Source of the DNA: Streptomyces galbus
Lineage (GTDB): Bacteria; Actinomycetota; Actinomycetes; Streptomycetales; Streptomycetaceae
Direction of reading: 5' to 3'
DNA length: 64,000 nucleotides
Assembly (NCBI RefSeq): GCF_005280195.1
Contig: NZ_SZPR01000013.1
Span: 1 to 64,000 of the forward strand
Shown here piece after piece: positions 60,188 through 64,000 of the stretch; position 1 is the stretch's first letter, and each line of letters begins with the position of its first letter. Under the pieces are notes generated by a model. It was not told where the DNA came from. It saw only the letters and a program-made list of their open reading frames with translations, and did not search any database. The position numbers and the translations under genes were made by a program.

Positions 60188-61006
60188 ATGGCCGATGCCC
60201 CCACCGGCAAGGTGACCTTCGTCGGTGCCGGCCCCGGCGCCGCCGACCTGCTGACGTTCCGCGCCGCCCGCGCCATCGCCGAGGCCGACGTGGTGATCTG
60301 GGCGGCCAGCCTGGTCCAGGCGGAGGTCCTCGAGCACGCGCGCGGGGGCGCCGAGGTGCTGGACTCGGCGACCATGTCCCTGGAGGACGTCGTCGCCGTG
60401 TACGAGCGGGCCCACCGCGAGGGTCTGCGCGTCGCCCGCATCCACTCCGGCGACCCGGCGCTGTGGGGCGGCACCCAGGAGCAGCTCGACCGCTGCCACG
60501 CGCTGGGCATCGCGACCGAGGTCGTCCCGGGGGTGTCGTCGTTCTCGGCGGTGGCCGCGCTCGCGCAGCGCGAGCTGACCATCCCGGAGGTCGCCCAGTC
60601 GGTGGTGCTGACCCGGCTCGGCGGCGGCAAGACGCCCATGCCGCCCGGCGAGGAGGTGCGGGAGTTCGCCCGGCACGGGACCACCATGGCGGTCTTCCTG
60701 TCCGCCGCCCGCAGCGGGCAGCTCGTGCGGGAGCTCCTGGAGGGCGGCTACCCCACGGACACCCCGGTCGTCGTCGCCTACCAGGCGACCTGGCCGGAGG
60801 AGCTGGTCGTGCGGTGCACGATCGGCACGCTGGAGGAGACGGTCAAGGAGCACAAGCTCTGGAAGCACACGCTGTTCCTCGTCGGGCCGGCGCTCGACGC
60901 GCACGGCACCCGCTCGCACCTGTACCACCCGGGGCACTTCCACGGCTTCCGCAAGGCGGACCCGCAGGCCCGCCGGGCGTTGCGCGAGCGGGGGGCGAGT
61001 ACGTGA
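60188..61006 (+). CDS. cobM: Precorrin-4 C11-methyltransferase
   Basis: 272 residues, SAM-dependent tetrapyrrole methylase that methylates C11 of precorrin-4 to make precorrin-5. KVTFVGAGPGAADLLTFRAA, HSGDPALWGGTQEQLD, VVPGVSSFSAVAA and VLTRLGGGKTPMP are diagnostic. ATG 60188 with GAGAGGA; it starts the second block of cob genes, with about 170 bp upstream free for a promoter, and no riboswitch is visible there. Confidence 0.95.
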   Translation: MADAPTGKVTFVGAGPGAADLLTFRAARAIAEADVVIWAASLVQAEVLEHARGGAEVLDSATMSLEDVVAVYERAHREGLRVARIHSGDPALWGGTQEQLDRCHALGIATEVVPGVSSFSAVAALAQRELTIPEVAQSVVLTRLGGGKTPMPPGEEVREFARHGTTMAVFLSAARSGQLVRELLEGGYPTDTPVVVAYQATWPEELVVRCTIGTLEETVKEHKLWKHTLFLVGPALDAHGTRSHLYHPGHFHGFRKADPQARRALRERGAST

Positions 61007-62250
61007 TCACGGTGGTGGGCGCGGGGACGGGCGGACCGGCCGGCGCCGAGACCCTCGCGGACACCCTGGCGGGCGCCGAGCTGGTCGTGGGCGGACGGCG
61101 GCACCTGGACGCGGCCGCGGTGCCGGAGACGGCCGAGCGGATCGTGCTCGGGCCGCTGGGCCCGGCGCTGGACGCGATCGAGGCGTACGTGGGCGCGGGG
61201 CGGCGGGTGGTCGTGCTGGCCTCCGGCGACCCGGGGTTCTTCGGGATCGTGCGGGTGCTGGCCGAGCGGTTCGGCCCGGACCGGCTCGCGGTGCGGCCCG
61301 GGGTGTCGTCCGTCGCGGCGGCGTTCGCGCGGCTCGGGCTGACCTGGGAGGACGCCGTCGTCGTCAGCGCGCACGGACGGGACCTGCGCACGGCGGTCAA
61401 CGTGTGCCGGGCCCAGCCGAAGGTGGCGGTGCTCACCGGGCCCGGTGCGGGCCCGGCCGAGATCGGTGCCGCGCTGCGGCCCTGGGAGCGCACGCTGGTC
61501 GTGGCGACCGCGCTGGGCTCCCCGCAGGAGCGGCTGGAGCGGGTGACGCCCGCCGAGGCCGCGGAGCGCGACTGGGGCACCGCGGTGAGCGTGGTCCTCA
61601 GCCTGGACGAGCGGCGCACGCCGGAGGGCGGCGCACGGACGCTCGCGGGGCGGGGACCCGGACCCGCGGGCTGGGCCCTGGCCGAGGAGGCGTTCGCCCA
61701 CCGGGACTCGATGATCACCAAGTTCGAGGTGCGGGCGCTGGCGCTGGCCCGGCTGGGGCCGCGCCCCGGTGACCTGGTGTGGGACGTCGGCTCGGGCTCC
61801 GGCTCGGTGGCCGTGGAGTGCGCGCGGCTGGGCGCCGCGGTCACGGCGGTGGAGAAGGCCGCCGACGGGGCCGGGCGGATCCGCGCCAACGCGGCCGCGC
61901 ACGGCGTCGACGTGCACGTGGTGCACGGCACCGCGCCGGACGCGCTGGACGCGCTGGACGACCCGGACGCGGTGTTCGTCGGCGGGGGCGGGCGCGAGCT
62001 GGCGGACGTGGTGGCCGCGTGCGCGCGGCGGGCGCGGCGGACCGTGGTCGTGGCGCTCGCCGCCCTCGACCGGGTGCCGGCGGCCCGGGCGGCGCTCACC
62101 GGCGCCGGGTTCACCTGCGACGGCGTGCTGCTGCAGTCGTCGCGGCTGGCGCCGCTGCCGGGGGACGTGACCCGGCTGGCGGCCACCAATCCCGTTTTCC
62201 TGCTGTGGGGCGTACGGCCCCCCGCGACGAACGAAGGAGTTGCTCAGTGA
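61003..62250 (+). CDS. cobL: Precorrin-6Y C5,15-methyltransferase (decarboxylating), CbiE-CbiT fusion
   Basis: 415 residues. The N-terminal CbiE domain (1-200; ITVVGAGTGGPAGAETL, LASGDPGFFGIV, VRPGVSSVAAAFARLGL) methylates C5; the C-terminal CbiT domain (210-415; GDLVWDVGSGSGSVAVECARL) methylates C15 with decarboxylation of the acetate at C12. GTG 61003 overlaps the cobM stop (GTGA). Confidence 0.95.
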   Translation: MITVVGAGTGGPAGAETLADTLAGAELVVGGRRHLDAAAVPETAERIVLGPLGPALDAIEAYVGAGRRVVVLASGDPGFFGIVRVLAERFGPDRLAVRPGVSSVAAAFARLGLTWEDAVVVSAHGRDLRTAVNVCRAQPKVAVLTGPGAGPAEIGAALRPWERTLVVATALGSPQERLERVTPAEAAERDWGTAVSVVLSLDERRTPEGGARTLAGRGPGPAGWALAEEAFAHRDSMITKFEVRALALARLGPRPGDLVWDVGSGSGSVAVECARLGAAVTAVEKAADGAGRIRANAAAHGVDVHVVHGTAPDALDALDDPDAVFVGGGGRELADVVAACARRARRTVVVALAALDRVPAARAALTGAGFTCDGVLLQSSRLAPLPGDVTRLAATNPVFLLWGVRPPATNEGVAQ

Positions 62251-63920
62251 TCGGCCTGATTTCCGCCACCGCGGCGGGGGCGGCGGCGCGCGACCGGCTG
62301 GCCGCGGCGTGGCCGGACCGCACGCGCGTGTACGACGGTCCCGTGGCGGACGCCGTGCGGCGGGCGTTCGCGGAGTGCGAGCAGCTCGTGTGCTTCCTGG
62401 CCACGGGCGCGGTCGTCCGGCTCGTGGCGCCGCTGCTCGCCGGCAAGGCGGCCGACCCCGGGGTGGTGTGCGTCGACGAGGCGGGCCGGTTCGCCGTGTC
62501 GCTGCTCGGCGGCCACGGGGGCGGGGCGAACGCCCTCGCCGTCGAGGTCGGCGAGGTGCTGGGCGCCCGCCCGGTGGTGACCACCGCGACCGACGCCGTG
62601 GACCTGCCGGGCCTGGACACGCTGGGCCTGCCGGTGGAGGGCGACGTCGCGGGCGTGAGCCGGGCGCTGCTCGACGGCGAGCCGGTCGCGCTCGACGCGG
62701 AGGTGGCCTGGCCGCTGCCGCCGGTGCCGTTCGCGGACGGGCCGGCCGCGCACACCGTGCGGCTGACGGACCGTGCCGTCGAGGCCGGGCCGCGCGAGGT
62801 GCTGCTGCGCCCGCCGACCCTGGTCGTCGGCGTCGGCGCCTCCCGGGGCGCCCCGGCCGACGAGGTCCTGGGCCTGGTCGAGGAGGCGCTGCGGGACGCC
62901 GGCCTGTCGGCGCGCAGCGTGGCCGAACTGGCCACCGTGGACGCCAAGGCGGAGGAGCCCGGCATCCTGGCCGCCGCCGCGCGGCTCGGGGTGCCGGTGG
63001 TGACGTACTCCGCCGGGGAACTGTCGGCCGTCGACGTGCCGAACCCGTCGGCGGCGCCGCTCGCGGCCGTCGGCACGCCCTCGGTCGCGGAGGCCGCCGC
63101 CCTCGTGCGGGGCGGGCAGCTCCTCGTCCCCAAGCGGAAGTCGGCCATGGCCACCTGCGCCGTCGTACGGCGGCCGGGGCGCGGGCGGCTCGCGGTGGTG
63201 GGCCTCGGGCCCGGCGCGCGGGACCTGCTCACCCCGCGCGCCCGGGACGAACTGCGGCGCGCCTCCGTGCTGGTGGGGCTCGACCAGTACGTCGACCAGA
63301 TCCGCGACCTGCTGCGGCCCGGCACCCGGGTGCTGGAGTCGGGGCTCGGCGCCGAGGAGGAGCGGGCCCGCACCGCGGTCGCCGAGGCCCGCGCGGGCCA
63401 CGCGGTGGCGCTGATCGGCAGCGGCGACGCGGGCGTGTACGCCATGGCCTCCCCGGCGCTCGCCGAGGCGTCCGACGACATCGACGTGGTCGGCGTGCCC
63501 GGCGTCACGGCGGCCCTCGCCGCCGCCGCGATCCTCGGGGCGCCGCTCGGCCACGACCACGTGTCGATCAGCCTGTCCGACCTGCACACGCCGTGGGAGG
63601 TCATCGAGCGGCGGGTGCGGGCCGCGGCCGAGGCGGACCTCGTGGTGACCTTCTACAACCCGCGCTCGCGCGGCCGGGACTGGCAGCTGCCCAAGGCGCT
63701 CGCGGTCCTCGCCGGGCACCGGACGCCGGACACGCCCGTCGGCGTCGTGCGCAACGCCTCCCGGCCCGACGGGTCGGCCCGGCTGACCACGCTGGGCGCC
63801 CTGGACCCGGCGACGGTCGACATGATGACCGTCGTGACCGTGGGCAACACCGCGACCCGTGACATCGCGGGCCGCATGGTGACCCCGCGCGGCTACCGCT
63901 GGCAGGAGGGCGCCGAGTGA
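62247..63920 (+). CDS. cobJ: CbiG-CobJ fusion: cobalt-precorrin hydrolase / precorrin-3B C17-methyltransferase
   Basis: 557 residues. The first 300 residues are CbiG: VCFLATGAVVRLVAPLLAGKAADPGVVCVDEAGRFAVSLLGGHGGGANALA (quoted in part) and a C-terminal PTLVVGVGASRGAPADEVL. The rest, from about 311 (RLAVVGLGPGARDLLTPRAR), is CobJ/CbiH with IGSGDAGVYAMA, VVGVPGVTAALAAAA and TFYNPRSRGRDWQ. CobJ methylates C17 with ring contraction; CbiG opens the delta-lactone in the oxygen-independent route. GTG 62247 has GAAGGAG at the right spacing. It overlaps cobL and cobH. Confidence 0.95.
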   Translation: MIGLISATAAGAAARDRLAAAWPDRTRVYDGPVADAVRRAFAECEQLVCFLATGAVVRLVAPLLAGKAADPGVVCVDEAGRFAVSLLGGHGGGANALAVEVGEVLGARPVVTTATDAVDLPGLDTLGLPVEGDVAGVSRALLDGEPVALDAEVAWPLPPVPFADGPAAHTVRLTDRAVEAGPREVLLRPPTLVVGVGASRGAPADEVLGLVEEALRDAGLSARSVAELATVDAKAEEPGILAAAARLGVPVVTYSAGELSAVDVPNPSAAPLAAVGTPSVAEAAALVRGGQLLVPKRKSAMATCAVVRRPGRGRLAVVGLGPGARDLLTPRARDELRRASVLVGLDQYVDQIRDLLRPGTRVLESGLGAEEERARTAVAEARAGHAVALIGSGDAGVYAMASPALAEASDDIDVVGVPGVTAALAAAAILGAPLGHDHVSISLSDLHTPWEVIERRVRAAAEADLVVTFYNPRSRGRDWQLPKALAVLAGHRTPDTPVGVVRNASRPDGSARLTTLGALDPATVDMMTVVTVGNTATRDIAGRMVTPRGYRWQEGAE

Positions 63921-64000
63921 ACCGCGTCGTCCACCCCATCGAGGAGGAGTCCTACCGGCGGCTGCGCGCCCGGCTCGACACCTCGCACTTCCCGCCCCTG
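63917..64000 (+). CDS. cobH: Precorrin-8X methylmutase CobH/CbiC, partial
   Basis: Only the first 28 codons are in the window, from GTG 63917 (overlapping the cobJ stop): MNRVVHPIEEESYRRLRARL then DTSHFPPL. The segment HPIEEESYRRLRARLDTS matches the conserved N-terminus of CobH/CbiC, which moves the C11 methyl to C12. The 3' part lies outside. Confidence 0.85.
   Translation, partial: MNRVVHPIEEESYRRLRARLDTSHFPPL

Overview
The window is about 73% GC with strong third-position GC bias. It uses many GTG starts and overlapping ATGA/GTGA stop-start junctions, and carries actinomycete-specific families (streptophobe, DUF3099, SGM_5486, two-FHA ABC exporter). Everything points to the core chromosome of a Streptomyces species. 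From memory, the gene order matches the conserved region around tyrS, fabG-fabI, moaA, pit and cob in S. coelicolor; I could not check this. No tRNA, rRNA, IS element, prophage or CRISPR array is visible.

Layout. 0.2-3 kb: a short-chain dehydrogenase coupled to a divergent QueA-like gene, then a secreted lytic transglycosylase with an Ala/Lys-rich linker. 3-12.5 kb: a large two-FHA ABC exporter divergent from a streptophobe membrane protein, then serB, a SixA-type phosphatase, and an MFS exporter with a 38-residue partner gene, divergent from a FadR-type regulator across a clean palindromic operator. 12.5-19 kb: fabG-fabI (type II fatty acid synthesis), tldD-tldE and tyrS. 19-28 kb: small stress and zinc proteins, moaA, a DUF485/acetate-type symporter pair, a secreted subtilase, a CoA transferase behind a perfect 15-bp palindrome, and a zinc alcohol dehydrogenase. 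28-35.4 kb: a frameshifted VIT1/CCC1 transporter gene, an FAD oxidoreductase, a DEDDh exonuclease-BRCT fusion, a SURF1 gene, and a GH15 hydrolase coupled to an unusual SDR. 35.4-38.7 kb: a complete Gls24/AmaP envelope-stress operon with a divergent Gls24-like gene. 38.7-48.1 kb: crotonase, small HTH protein, ABC-F ATPase, VOC protein, hydrolase, class II aldolase, and a Pit phosphate transporter behind a PHO box.

48.2-64 kb is a cobalamin (vitamin B12) regulon. A B12 riboswitch and a 19-codon leader ORF precede cbiB-cobQ-cobN-chlD-like-cobO-cobB-cobI, nearly all linked by 1-4-nt overlaps. A ZIP metal transporter gene interrupts on the minus strand. cobM-cobL-cbiG/cobJ-cobH follow, with cobH cut by the window end. 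Together they cover cobalt insertion (CobN plus a ChlI/D-type ATPase), the corrin methylations, amidation, adenosylation and aminopropanol attachment. The set mixes oxygen-dependent-route genes (cobN) with an anaerobic-route module (cbiG fused to cobJ).

The most interesting oddities are a Streptomyces dispersed-repeat sequence carried in frame as the interdomain linker of CobB, the leader ORF between riboswitch and cbiB, the single-base frameshift in the VIT gene, the 79-bp duplicated repeat at 45.4 kb, and an SDR that lacks the catalytic Tyr and Lys. I did not find a clearly novel multi-gene defence or biosynthetic system.
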